DNA of 64,000 bases from Phragmites australis. Taxonomy: Eukaryota > Streptophyta > Magnoliopsida > Poales > Poaceae. Positions 22,446 through 31,875 of this stretch are shown in pieces (position 1 is the first letter of the stretch; every line of letters begins with the position of its first letter). The DNA lies in NCBI RefSeq assembly GCF_958298935.1, contig NC_084940.1, forward strand, positions 15,681,146 through 15,745,145. Reading direction: 5' to 3'. A model generated the notes under the pieces. It worked only from the letters and a program-made list of their open reading frames with translations. It searched no databases and had not been told where the DNA came from. A program made the position numbers and the translations under genes.

Positions 22446-23372
22446 GGGTGTGTTTGGTTGGGTAACTTTGGGTGGATGGGATCATCCTATCCAGGTAAAC
22501 AATACTCGTTTGGGTGTTTGATTGGGTGACTTAGGGTGGATGGGGTCATCCACCTCCACTGAATATTCCTCTAGATTCAGGACCGTCTGATCCCGAAAAA
22601 ATAGCCGGACAAGGCTGCCCACTTTGGTCCACTCGTTCATGACTCCTCACCCCCTATTTCTATCAGAAGTGGATAACTAGTGGGGTTAGATGAACAGTAC
22701 TCATCCGCTTCTAATTTTTGCCTTCTCTCTTTCTCTATTTGGATAGTGGAGTTGTCGTGCTCCAAAAATGATGAAACTTTTTTGTACGTTGTATACTTCA
22801 TGATGAATCCATTTTAAAAGGATTCACCTCAGTATTACTTGTATATTTCAAAATAAAAAATCTCCAAAGAGGGTTACTCCTAGAAATTCTAGCAACTTTA
22901 AGGCCTCAAAGAAATTCCCAAATATCTAGGAAAATTCACTAATACTTCCCTCATGTGGTGTAATAATTTCTAAAATTATTTTCAACCCTAGGTTACTTGG
23001 TGCAAAGTAAGTTCCTTTGCAATGCTCCATTTATATGCATTTTTATCATTTCATATGATATTCTCTTTTTAGTTCATTAGAATTCAAACAAATTCAAACA
23101 TGCACAAATGCATCTAAACTCTTATGGATTGCATATAAATATGAATGTGCACAAATTAGGGTGTTCACTAAAAAATCATCACAATGAACTCAGCTCATCC
23201 GATCCATCCAACCAAATAGAAAATTGGCTCATACTATCCACCCTCATCCCACCAACCAAACAGAAAGTTGGTTCATCCTATCCATCCAACTAAACAGAAA
23301 ACTAGCTCATCCTATCCCAAAAGCAGGGATGACCTTATCCCATCGAACCTTGTCCTCTAATCAAACACACCC
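22446..23372. mobile_element. Harbinger-like nonautonomous DNA transposon, 927 bp
   Basis: Terminal inverted repeats GGGTGTGTTTGGTTGGG (left) and, read from the right, GGGTGTGTTTGATTAGAG, with TAA on both sides (22443-22445 and 23373-23375). Inside the right part three tandem copies of a unit like TCATCCTATCCATCCAACCA occur (23190-23320). No transposase is encoded. It sits in an intron or linker of the TNPA/Ulp1 gene. The 139-codon ORF starting at 23224 begins in the transposon and runs into the Ulp1 exon by chance. Confidence 0.78.
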
Positions 23373-23671
23373 TAAGTGTCTTTTATTTACATTCTTCTAC
23401 CATTTAATTGCATCTCTAACTTATTTCTTATGTAGAATGGAGGTACAGAAATACAGAAAACTGTGCATTTACAAAGTAGGATTCCTCAACCCAGCATTTA
23501 TCAATGAGACACTTGTCGAAGAAAAGCCAGACAACACAAGGATCTATGTGTGGAAAGCTATGATCAAGCTACAATACATACTTTTACCCTACAACTTTAT
23601 GTATGAGTTTTCTTACATGCTTGTTCTTCTGTTTTATGTGTAACTTGATGTTAGGACTAATTAGCTACGGT

Positions 23672-23767
<96 letters not shown>

Positions 23768-23769
23768 AT
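23672..23769. repeat. Compound (AC)n(AT)n microsatellite
   Basis: About 39 AC units (23673-23751) followed by about nine AT units. It lies in an intron of the Ulp1-like gene and directly abuts the left side of the pararetrovirus-like segment. Confidence 0.95.
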
Positions 23770-24490
23770 ATGAAGAGATTAGGAGAGTTTTATAGATAAG
23801 GAACCTTGTCCTGATATTTAATTCTTTTGATACTATTCAAAATTACTATTCAAAAGTTATTGTTTTGTTCATGTTTTGATATTATTCAAGATCTTTTGCA
23901 TGTTGGCGAAACCAACAACTCAACTGGCTACACAATAGTTGTAAAAATCCCACTCGGTACTCACCATTATTTTCACTAGCTTATTTTAGAAGTAACAAAG
24001 TTTTCTCTGGATATCCCTAGTCATGAACATATGTGACAAGTTTTTATCATCACCCCAGACAGTTAAATCCAAAGGGAACACTTCTCTATGTATATAGAGT
24101 TCTCCTTACCCTATTATGGCTATGCCAGATGCATGGATTACGTAAGAACTACCGAAGATGTTTCTCCATACGTAGCATAAAAACTCATCCCTTATAAACA
24201 AACTACAAGACCAAGGAATTTTCAAAGATAACACTACTTTATTTGCACAAGGATAGCTTACAAATGATTTTCCCTTTTGGGAACCCCCAAATACTTACAC
24301 ACACACGGAGGATTACCTTACATTAGTGGGAGCACAATTCTTTCCTTCAATATAGACAATTTTACAAGGTGGACTACTACTAGAGATGAGAGAGGGAGTG
24401 CTAACGATGCTCTCGCTCTTCTTTGGAGGATGCTTGCTCCATAGTTGGTGGCTTGTGTCTGGTGTCTCCCTTCTGTTGCATGAAGCCTAC

Positions 24491-24497
24491 TTTTATA
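24491..24497 (-). promoter_or_regulatory. TATA-like box in pararetrovirus intergenic region
   Basis: TATAAAA on the minus strand, within the noncoding stretch downstream of the last viral-like ORF. This is where the single genomic promoter of a pararetrovirus would lie. Motif match only. Confidence 0.4.
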
Positions 24498-24784
24498 GCC
24501 GTGCGAGGAGCCATTTCCTCCCTTATTTAATTTGGTCTAGGTACTTAGGTAGCAGCTAGGAATCTCATAGCCTGGATATATTCGTTTGCCGCCCCGTGAA
24601 GCCACGTGAAGCCAGTGCAAAACCATGTGAAGTTGTTTGCTTTTGTTCACTTCTGTTGGTTGTCTTCATCTGCATGCGTATCTCCAATTATTGGTGTCTT
24701 CAAATATATGTTCTTATACATGGGTCTTCCATGCCCAAATTATTGATACCACCTTATCAATACCATTGTACATGAACATATTCT

Positions 24785-25003
24785 TTATTTTAGATTTTTC
24801 CCATGTCCGGTAGAATTCATTATGTCTTCATCTAAGAATGGGATTTCGAATTTTTCATCATACGCTTTCTTCATTTCTTCAAACTTATCACTCATATCTT
24901 TTCTTAATTCTTTTAGAATTTCTTCCTTCATTTTATCTTCCATTGCGGTGATATTGATTTGATTTTTTTCTTTAATTTTACATTCTATGTATGATCTACC
25001 CAA
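24785..25003 (-). pseudogene. Coiled-coil ORF in pararetrovirus segment
   Basis: 72 codons, very rich in Lys and Glu, with heptad-like spacing (residues 15-50) predicting a coiled coil. It follows the viroplasmin-like ORF on the same strand with a gap of about 80 bp and could be the C-terminal part of the same protein after a frameshift. No catalytic motif. Function unknown. Confidence 0.45.
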
Positions 25004-25081
25004 AGATCCACATCTTTCATTAACATTCTTTATATGTGGGCTTTTTTGAAGACACTTTGTCCTTTATAGTTATACAAGATG

Positions 25082-25363
25082 TTACTGCTGGAATTTTTTA
25101 TTCTTTACTCTTCTAAATTTCTGAATACAATCTTTAGCAGATGGTTCTATGCAATAATTTACTCCCAAGATTTTTCGGGCTTGGTTTAATGCTTCATCGA
25201 TATTTGCATATTTTTTCCATGACATTTCTCCTGCCAATTTTGCATCTATCTTCTGAGAGATTATTTCTTCAAATGATATATATGTGCCTGGTACCTTGCT
25301 ATCAAATACAACATATATAGGCTTCTGCTCTATTACCACTAGATTCTCTGATGTAAGCAGCAA
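25082..25363 (-). pseudogene. Viroplasmin-like domain ORF in pararetrovirus segment
   Basis: 93 codons. Residues 17-55 show the pattern Y-V-V-F-x-S-K-x-P-G-x-Y-x-S-F-E-E followed by a spaced K-Y-x-N-x-x-E-A, which resembles the caulimovirus viroplasmin/RNase-H-N fold found in inclusion-body or transactivator proteins. The remainder is basic. It lies just downstream of the RNase H remnant on the same strand. The start is uncertain and the protein is probably a fragment. Confidence 0.55.
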
Positions 25364-25619
25364 TTCATTTATCTGTATTCAGGAAGACTATTTAATATTG
25401 ATAGCATATATCCCTTTTCTTCTCGTTTATTGTTATATTGGAACTAGTATCTAGTATGCATTCTTGTACTTCATTTATGACTATATGATCCTTCAACTTA
25501 AATTTATATGAATTTGGTGGGAATATTCTCACATTATTTTAGATCTAAAGCTAAATGATTCCACTCTGCTAAAATTCATCGATCTCTTCATACAAGCAAA
25601 ATAGATGAACAGGAAAATA

Positions 25620-26040
25620 GGCCAAACAACTTATTATCCTTTCCTTTTATATGTACAAAAAATAACTTTATAGCCATTTTTAGTAATAATATATTCAAAC
25701 AAAACCCATCTCCTAGTGGAACTCTTCTCTCTATTGATTTGATTGTAATATCTACATATAGTGTTACAGTCTATTCTAATAAATTCTTTGAATCCTAAAT
25801 ACAACCAAAAAGAGTTCATTGCATATATTATTGCCAAAATTTCTCTATCAATATTATTTATATTTTTTAGTTTGTAACTTCCTGAAGCATATCTACATAT
25901 TTTTTCTCCTATTTTTGGGAATATTTATCCGGTTTTTGTTTTAATATAGCGCCTCATCCTTCTTTAGAGGCATCGGTTTTGATAATAAAATAATTATCAT
26001 ATAAGGATAATTCTAGTGGTTTTAAATCCTTATTTTAATT
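25620..26040 (-). pseudogene. RNase H remnant of pararetrovirus polyprotein
   Basis: Broken reading frame. A D-A-S-K-E-G block near 25975-25995 marks the first catalytic Asp region of retroviral-type RNase H. It is followed by stops and a frameshift, then an open stretch (25837-25634) with the I-Y-A-M-N-S and R-R-W-V-L-F-E blocks typical of caulimovirid RNase H. It carries at least two stops and one shift. The reverse transcriptase core that should lie to its right is absent. Confidence 0.65.
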
Positions 26041-26065
26041 TTACTAATTTTATGTGTGTGTGTGT

Positions 26066-26082
26066 CTATATATATATATATA
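26066..26082. repeat. AT dinucleotide run at the right side of the pararetrovirus segment
   Basis: About eight TA units, preceded by a TG run (26053-26065). Pairs with the AT run at 23751-23769 on the other side. Confidence 0.9.
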
Positions 26083-27000
26083 CAAGATGAGCAACATTGT
26101 TGTATTTGACTCAAATACAATTTCAACCTATAATAGACTTGGTAAATAGGTTAAGTCAATCATTTCATTCTTCGCTCTAGTAATCTTACATTTGATTGAA
26201 TCTAAGTCTACCAGTATTATTCATTATCATGTACAGGGTATTCGCACAATACTGTAAAGTTAGTGTTCAATTCCTTCCATACACGAAGACCTTCAATGCA
26301 TGAACCAACTTTCCGGTATATATGAAACATTCATAAATCAAATTCCTACTAAATAATTAGTTCTATGTCACTGATGTTTCATATCTATTTTTAGTGTAAC
26401 AAGCAGGAACAGAGCAATAATTTTATGTGGCTTCTATGTATGTGAGTTCATACGCACATGTACCGAAGATAGGGTATTCCAAGATGATGCAAAGGTATGT
26501 AAATAAATATTGATGCGTGCTTCTCAATTTATATATGTGTTATGTAGGATTGATTTCTTTCATTATTCTAGTGATATCTAATCAAATTGAACACAAGTGA
26601 ACTCTTGCAACATCGCACCAACACCATTTAGGAACAACTTATGAGGCTCATCAATGATGACGTGATAAGTCTAAAAGGCGAGCTTTATGAGCCAGCATAT
26701 AAAGCGCTTCCTTCAATGAGCACTCAAAACTTGCCGAGTTTGACAACTTCGAGTAGCAGGAGAGGTTGAACCGCTTTATTTGTTTCCCTCGCATGAATGT
26801 TTCAAGTGAACTCTGAGATTTCTGAAATAAATTGTGAGTTAGAGAGTTTAAGCTATGTCCCAACAACCAAGAAATATTTGTGAATGACATGTTAATTGTG
26901 TATGTATATATGTGATTTGTGAATGAAATATATCGAGTTACAAAGATTTGTGATGAATTGTGTATGTATATATGCCTGTGTATATGTGTTTTTTTTAATA

Positions 27001-27166
27001 TGTTGTTATTGACAATAGCTAGATTTGGGGTGGGGGATTATCATTGTCGGTTTTCCAGTTGGTAGTGAAAAACATGGATTATCACAATTGGTTAATCTTT
27101 GCGAGTTCAAAAACCAGCGTTAATGCAGTTTTTGAACTGGAAGTGATGACATTTTCTGTAGTAATG
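27001..27166 (-). repeat. Right terminus and subterminal repeats of CACTA-1
   Basis: The outermost bases read from the right are CATTACTACAGAAAATG, one transition away from the CACTA consensus start. Inside it are repeats such as ATCATTGTCGGTT, ATCACAATTGGTT and the inverse AACTGGAAGTGATGAC. Sequence after 27166 (CTC...) is unrelated flank; the left-side target duplication lies outside the window. Confidence 0.7.
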
Positions 27167-27253
27167 CTCGAATGTAGGTAGGAGAACAATTATTATTGCA
27201 AATGTGCATAAGTTTTCTTTCTCATTCTCGTGAGCGACCTCCCAAATCGTAAT

Positions 27254-28805
27254 TGTAGCAAACATGACCTTGGGGAGATTGTAGCGACCATATTTAGGGC
27301 ATGTATGTGATTTTAGTGATTAATGACAACATAATCAATGAGACTAACATGTTTGTCCAGTATATGCTTTAGTAGGTCACATGGATGCAATACATGAAGA
27401 AGCCATCGAATCCAGAATGAAGATTAATCAAATTGGAGAAGTTTCAGAGAAAGTGTGCATTTTGGAAGGTCCGGTGTAGAGGAGATTGTACACACCAGAG
27501 CATTTCAGCTCATGGCAACTGTCCACCCCAGAAGATCCGACGCATGATGCCAGTACACGCCAGAGTGTTTTTTACAATGGGGAGCTGAAGCACGCCGGAT
27601 GGTCCAGTGATATGGAGTTGAATACGCTAGAGTATTTCTTGCAGAGAAGGTTGCAAATGTTGAATAGTGAAGATCAACATGTCGAATGGTCTGACGCACT
27701 GATGATATACACGTCGGAGTATTTTGTGCAGAGAAGAAATTGGCTTGGTTGGCAGATGCAGTGTACACGCCGGATGGTCTGGCAATAGATCTAGTGAACA
27801 CGGCGGAACATCCGATGTTCACAGAGGATTTGAGTGGGGTTCCAACAGCTAGTTTTTAAAGGATATACACGCATGATGGTCTGGTGAGTACAATATTATT
27901 TACACCAGATCATCCGGTGTAGGCAGTAAAATTGAGCCGTTGGGGCAACAACTAGTTTGTGGGGTTGAGACTATAAATACCCCTTCGCTCGGTCATTTAA
28001 AGGTGCTGGAGTTCAGAGAGGCTCACATACACTTGAGAAGACATCCAAGCCACTAAAGTGCTTAAAATGATCATCTAAGGTAATTAAGCATATGATTAGA
28101 GAGTGATTAGTGATAATAGGCCTAGAGAGAGTTGTATCTAGGTGTTACTGCCTAGAGAGGGGATCAAGAAGTGATCTTAGATTGTACCAAGTGGTACATC
28201 GGTACCTTGGAGTCTTGGTTACTCGCCGACACCTTGGTCTTTAGTGGCTCAAGCTTATTGACCCTTTGACTTTGTGTGAAGTGGCAGTAAGACTCTTATA
28301 TGGAGATGTGGAGACCCTTGTCTTGGTGACTCAAGCTCCGAAGTGAAGATAGTGGCAAGTGACCGGAAGAGATGCTTGTTATGAGATCTTGCCTTGGTGG
28401 CTTGGTAGCTCTACCCACTTGAGGACTTGGTGGCTCAAGGGTCGTGACCAGGTGCTGTCTGATAGCTACAGCCTAGGTGGCTACTATAACGTGGATTAGG
28501 GGTAGCGTTTATACCATCAATACCACTGGATAAAAATCTCTTGTGCCGAGTTTGCTATTTCTACCATCTTTACATTTTTCACATTTACTTTTTACAATCT
28601 ATGCTTGCATATTTACCTTCATAGAGTACTTTGCTAGGATTGGCTATAGGTTGCAAATATTTGAATGGTAGAGTAGACACACTAGATGAACCTAAAGCAT
28701 ATTTAGATAGAAATTGATATATATTTATCTTGTAAAGTTTTTGGAGCCAATTAATTTTAAGTGTCCTAATTCACACCCCCTCTTAGGACATCATTGATTC
28801 CTATA
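27254..28805 (+). repeat. 5' LTR of element C
   Basis: Starts TGTAGCAAACATGACC and ends GATTCCTATA (last base pair mutated from CA). Twenty-six bases inside it, at 27272-27280, the sequence GGGGAGAT followed by TG looks like an old PPT/LTR junction. The shared Sirevirus-like head lies at about 27318-27355. The middle (27460-27930) holds many ACGCCGGA/TCCGG-type palindromes, and a TATA box lies at 27972-27979. Confidence 0.88.
27972..27979 (+). promoter_or_regulatory. TATA box of 5' LTR C
   Basis: TATAAATA just after the palindrome-rich part; the equivalent in the 3' LTR is at 38282-38289. The conserved position in both LTRs supports a core promoter. Confidence 0.65.
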
Positions 28806-28807
28806 AT

Positions 28808-28819
28808 TGGTATCAGAGC
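28808..28819 (+). other. Primer binding site of element C
   Basis: TGGTATCAGAGC, complementary to the 3' end of initiator tRNA-Met, lies two bases after the 5' LTR. Confidence 0.9.
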
Positions 28820-28871
28820 CTCATGCTCTTGATTGGTTTAACCGTCTAGAGTTGTGACATCCAAGGTTGAG

Positions 28872-30501
28872 ATGGATATCGATAGGGCTCCACTTTTCAA
28901 TGACACTAATTTCTCCCGTTGAAAAACTCTAATGACTTATCATTTGGAAGCCAAAGGTTCAGATGTTTGGAAGGTTACCGAAGAGGGGATGAGACCACAT
29001 CTCACAAAAAAGGAGAGACAATGCGATCATATGGCGAAGAGTATCCTTCTATCATCTCTATGTACTGATGCTTTTAATCGTGTTTATTCTCCCACCGATG
29101 CACATGATATTCGGACTAGTCTCATTGAAATACATAAAGACACAAAGAATGTGCACAATGAGAAATATCATGTGCTAGTCTTCAAGCTCAATAACATTAA
29201 ACAACTTACCCATGAAAGTGCTAATGACATGTACTTGAATATTCTTGTCAGTGAGATCAATGGTCTAGGTTTGACATAAATTGGAGACGATCAAGTGGTG
29301 AGAATGATATTTCAAGCTCTTCTTCCAAAATACAAGTTAATAGTCTCCATCATTTACAACAAGAGTGACATCAAGAAGATTACTCCAAGCCAAGTAATTA
29401 GCAAGATCACCACCTATGAAATGACAATGAACATGGGGGTGGAAGCTTCTTCCTCATCCAACGTCAAGAACTTTGCTCTCACAAGCAAGCAAGCTCCATG
29501 TCCACACATGAAAGAGAAGATGAGGAGGCAAGAGCAATTGTCAAGTTCAAGTGATGAAGATGATGGAGATGAAGATGAAGGGAGCTACGAAGATGATGAG
29601 CAAAGCATCTCAAGTGATGAAGAGATGGATCACAAGGTCGTCAAGCTCATCTCACAAGTGGAGTAGAACATGAAGAGAATTAGCGCCAATATTGATTACC
29701 CAATCTCCATTGAAGACATGATCAACACAATTTATCATAGGAAGATGGGCGAGTGAAGATGAAGAGTCAAGCGATGAGAGCATCATCATCCACTCCTCCA
29801 AGAGAAGCTCTTCCTCAAGGTCATAATCATGCAAGCCATCATCTCACATGTGCCTTATGTCTAAAAGTATAGAAAGCAATGTGCATGATGATGAATCCAA
29901 TAAAGATTCTCTCTCCCAAGAAGAACTTCTTGAATTGATCAATAACTAACAAATGATCTTAAAGAAACAAGCTAAAGAACTTAAGAAATTCAATGCCCTT
30001 AATGACATTCATGATATCTTTGTTTCTAATTATAAATAATTATTGAGCAAATTTGAATTGCTAAACAAGGAGCATGAAGAGCTTAAGGAAAAATTTGAGG
30101 GCATTGAATCTCAATCTAAGGTCCCTTTGAAGCAACCTACATCTCTCTTTAATTTCAATCTTGAGGTAGATGTTTTCATATCTTGTAATTATTTAATTGA
30201 TTTATCTAGCTCACCCTTTTGCAATAAGACATGTATTGAGAATGTTGTTGTAGAACCATCTAACAAACTCATTGCATAAGAAAAATAATGAGCTCAAGTA
30301 AGAAATGGAAAGGCTCATAAAGGACTTGGTAAGATTAAAGTGCAAAGAATATGTCAAACCTCCTCAAGATAATCGTGCCAATATGGTGAATAAGCTTGCG
30401 AAGGGGTCCATCGTGACATGCTTAAAGTGCTATTAAGAAGGTCACAAGTCTTTCCAATGCAAGCAAGTTAAGAAGGAGACCAAAGAGAAGAAGAAGACAA
30501 T
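28872..30501 (+). pseudogene. Gag of element C (main part)
   Basis: ATG at 28872 (MDIDRAPLFNDTNFSR) opens the UBN2-type copia gag; the next codon, expected Trp, is TGA. The capsid region continues at 28932-29666 with WKVTEEGMRPHL, a helix-rich middle and ITPSQVISKITTYEM near 29375-29420. An acidic Ser/Glu/Asp stretch (29540-29630) follows and, after stops, a coiled-coil region around 29880-30120. A CCHC zinc knuckle at 30419-30460 (C-L-K-C ... H-K-S-F-Q-C) has a TAA in its centre. The reading is cut at 30501 by the gypsy element and its C-terminal tail resumes at 36094. Gag packages the element RNA; this copy has at least four stops. Confidence 0.85.
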
Positions 30502-30506
30502 GAACC

Positions 30507-30603
30507 TGATGAGGACATACTTTCCACGGATACACGCATTCCTCCTACCACACAACACACTGAACAGGTGATAGAAGGACCAATAACGTGAGCACGAGCA
30601 TGC
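30507..30603 (+). repeat. Truncated 5' LTR of the gypsy element
   Basis: 97 bp nearly identical to the first part of the 3' LTR at 35180-35278, with about five differences. It breaks off at GAGCACGAGCATGC, where sequence switches to the reverse strand of RT. Confidence 0.85.
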
Positions 30604-30604
30604 T

Positions 30605-30744
30605 AAGATGTTCTTCTAATGATCTGCTATATATCAGAATGCCATCAAAATATACCACCACGAATTTACCAATGAAAGTGCACAAAACCTCGTTCATTAA
30701 TCTCATGAATGTGCTAAGAGCATTAGTTAAACCAAACGGCATTA
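30605..30744 (-). repeat. Inverted duplication arm (RT catalytic segment), left copy
   Basis: 140 bp matching 33021-33160 in reverse orientation with roughly five mismatches. The copy encodes [19 protein letters not shown] and, in place of the catalytic YFDD, YFDG, because the second Asp codon is changed to Gly. Confidence 0.88.
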
Positions 30745-31875
30745 ATAACCACTCATATAGTCCAAAATTAGTTTAAACGCTGTTTTCCATTCATCTCCTA
30801 ACTTCATGCGAATCTGGTGGTATCCACTACGCAAATCAATCTTTGAAAACACAATAGAACCACTTAATTCATCAAGCGTATCATGTAACCTAGGGATAGG
30901 ATGACGATATCTGATGGTAATGTTATTAATCGCTCTACAATCCACACACATGCGCCATGTTTCATCTTTCTTAGGCACTAAAAGGACCGGAACAACACAA
31001 GGACTAAGAGACTCATGCACATACCCTTTATCAAGCAGTTCTTGCACTTGGCATTATATCTCCTTTGTTTCTTCCGGGTTGGTTCTGTACGGCGCACGAT
31101 TCGGTAAGGAGGCCCCGGGAATTAGGTCAATTTGATGCTCAATCCCACGGATTGGTGGCAGCCTCGGTGGCACTTCCTTTGGAAAGACGTCATTGAACTC
31201 CTGCAATAGATTAGCAACAGCAACAGGCAAAGAAGAAGATATATCCTCAAGTGAAAACAAAGCTTCTTTGCAAACTAATGCATAGCAAACAGAAGTACTA
31301 GCATCAAATTCATTCATATCAAACTTGGTAGCAAGAAAACAAGCACCTTTCAATTTAATCTCATTTTTCTTCTCATGAATAGATTTAGGCTTTCCCGTTT
31401 TATGTTGCTCCAATTCCTTTGCTACAATCTGACTGTCACTCTTAGCATGCTTTTGATTGTTCTCTTTACTAGCTCTAGCAACTTCATCCTTTAAAATAGC
31501 ACTAGGAGACATAGGATGTAATACAATTTTCTTTTCTTTATGCACGAAAGAATATTGATTAGTTCTACCATGATGCAAATAATATTTATCATACTGCCAG
31601 GGCCTACCTAACAACATAGAACATGCTTGCATAGGCACAACATCGCAGTCAATAGAATCATGATACAAACTAATAGCAAAGTGTACTCTCACCAACAGTG
31701 TTACCTTTACCTTGCCGCTGTTGTTGAACCATTGAATGTAATATGGCTGCGGGTGCAGTTTGGTGTTCAATACAAGCTTTTCAACCATCTTGGAGCTTGC
31801 TAAATTGTTGTAGCTTCCCCCATCAATGATGATGCGACATGAACGTTCCTTGATCACACACTTAGTGTGGAACAA
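30605..31875 (-). pseudogene. Gypsy protease and N-terminal reverse transcriptase (inverted block)
   Basis: Minus strand, continuing gag. The aspartic protease (31875 to about 31300) contains IIDGGSYNNLAS near 31805-31840 and MLLGRPWQYDK near 31590-31620, the D-x-G and flap-to-C-terminal blocks of plant gypsy proteases. A linker leads to HQIDLIPGASLPNRAPYR near 31085-31140, the RT entry. RT follows with [14 protein letters not shown] and the [23 protein letters not shown] palm block near 30900-30960. A frameshift near 30745 precedes the 140-bp segment with the altered catalytic motif. RT then stops abruptly at 30605; its remainder is on the opposite strand from 33021. Confidence 0.88.

Larger units (their letters stand above)
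23770..26052 (-). mobile_element. Endogenous pararetrovirus segment (Caulimoviridae-like)
   Basis: Minus-strand fragments in the order RNase H remnant (about 26040-25620), a short domain resembling the caulimovirus viroplasmin fold (25363-25082), a Lys/Glu-rich coiled-coil ORF (25003-24785), then about 1 kb of noncoding DNA with a TATA-like box at 24491-24497. This matches a circular pararetrovirus map running from the end of the polyprotein through a downstream ORF into the intergenic region. No integrase, LTR or target duplication is seen, as expected for passive integration. Both sides abut AT-dinucleotide runs. Several stops and a frameshift in the RNase H part and the absence of most of the genome mean it is a relic. 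The nearest known grass relatives would be the endogenous rice tungro bacilliform-like sequences, but genus is not established. Confidence 0.7.
20197..26700 (+). pseudogene. TNPA/PF03004-type and Ulp1 (C48) protease gene of CACTA-1
   Basis: Second gene of the host CACTA element. ATG at 20197 starts MAPTKASHPSSDQ. GPSKLPMDALSSQRLM is at about 20418-20468. The TNPA core near 20800-21010 contains EYKQSEEAIKQSEANKANY-like residues and HRPGTHGYAKKL, then VMAQWIPGAKHYLYT. The region 21300-22100 is Gln/Ser/Pro-rich. After the Harbinger-like insert, an exon at about 23433-23600 reads NPAFINETLVEE and ends ILLPYNF before a GT donor. Later exons give NIVVFDSNTI (about 26090-26120) and CGFYVCEFIR (about 26430-26460), the Asp and catalytic Cys blocks of Ulp1-like proteases, with a last exon at about 26600-26690. 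The expected His-Trp block between 23600 and 26085 is not found; the viral insert lies there. Multiple stops make it inactive. Confidence 0.75.
6403..27166 (+). mobile_element. CACTA (En/Spm) transposon CACTA-1, host of several nested insertions
   Basis: The left end is not in the window because element A interrupts the TNP2 gene at 6402. Two genes run on the plus strand. TNP2 transposase lies in three pieces (6411-7024, 10175-11450, 18358-19140). A TNPA-type gene fused or linked to an Ulp1-like cysteine protease runs from 20197 to about 26700. The right end is a mutated CACTA terminus at 27152-27166, whose reverse complement is CATTACTACAGAAAAT, preceded by subterminal repeats of ATCACTGCCGGTT type. 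Insertions inside it are a solo LTR, CACTA-2, a Harbinger-like element and a pararetrovirus segment. TNP2 plus TNPA with opposite-facing terminal repeats is the standard autonomous CACTA layout. Confidence 0.85.

Noticed and set aside
25420..25470. A D-T-S motif on the minus strand as a viral protease active site
   Set aside because: It lies downstream of RNase H on the viral map, the wrong place for the protease, and lacks the usual Gly.
27280..28805. LTR C starting at the inner TG (27280)
   Set aside because: The flanking bases then fail to form a target duplication, and the 26 bp outside it are present in both LTRs.
30497..30604. Start of the gypsy fragment as a stray pol 3' end
   Set aside because: GAACC duplication and the TG at 30507 show that it is the beginning of the 5' LTR; the coding similarity arises because pol overlaps the LTR.
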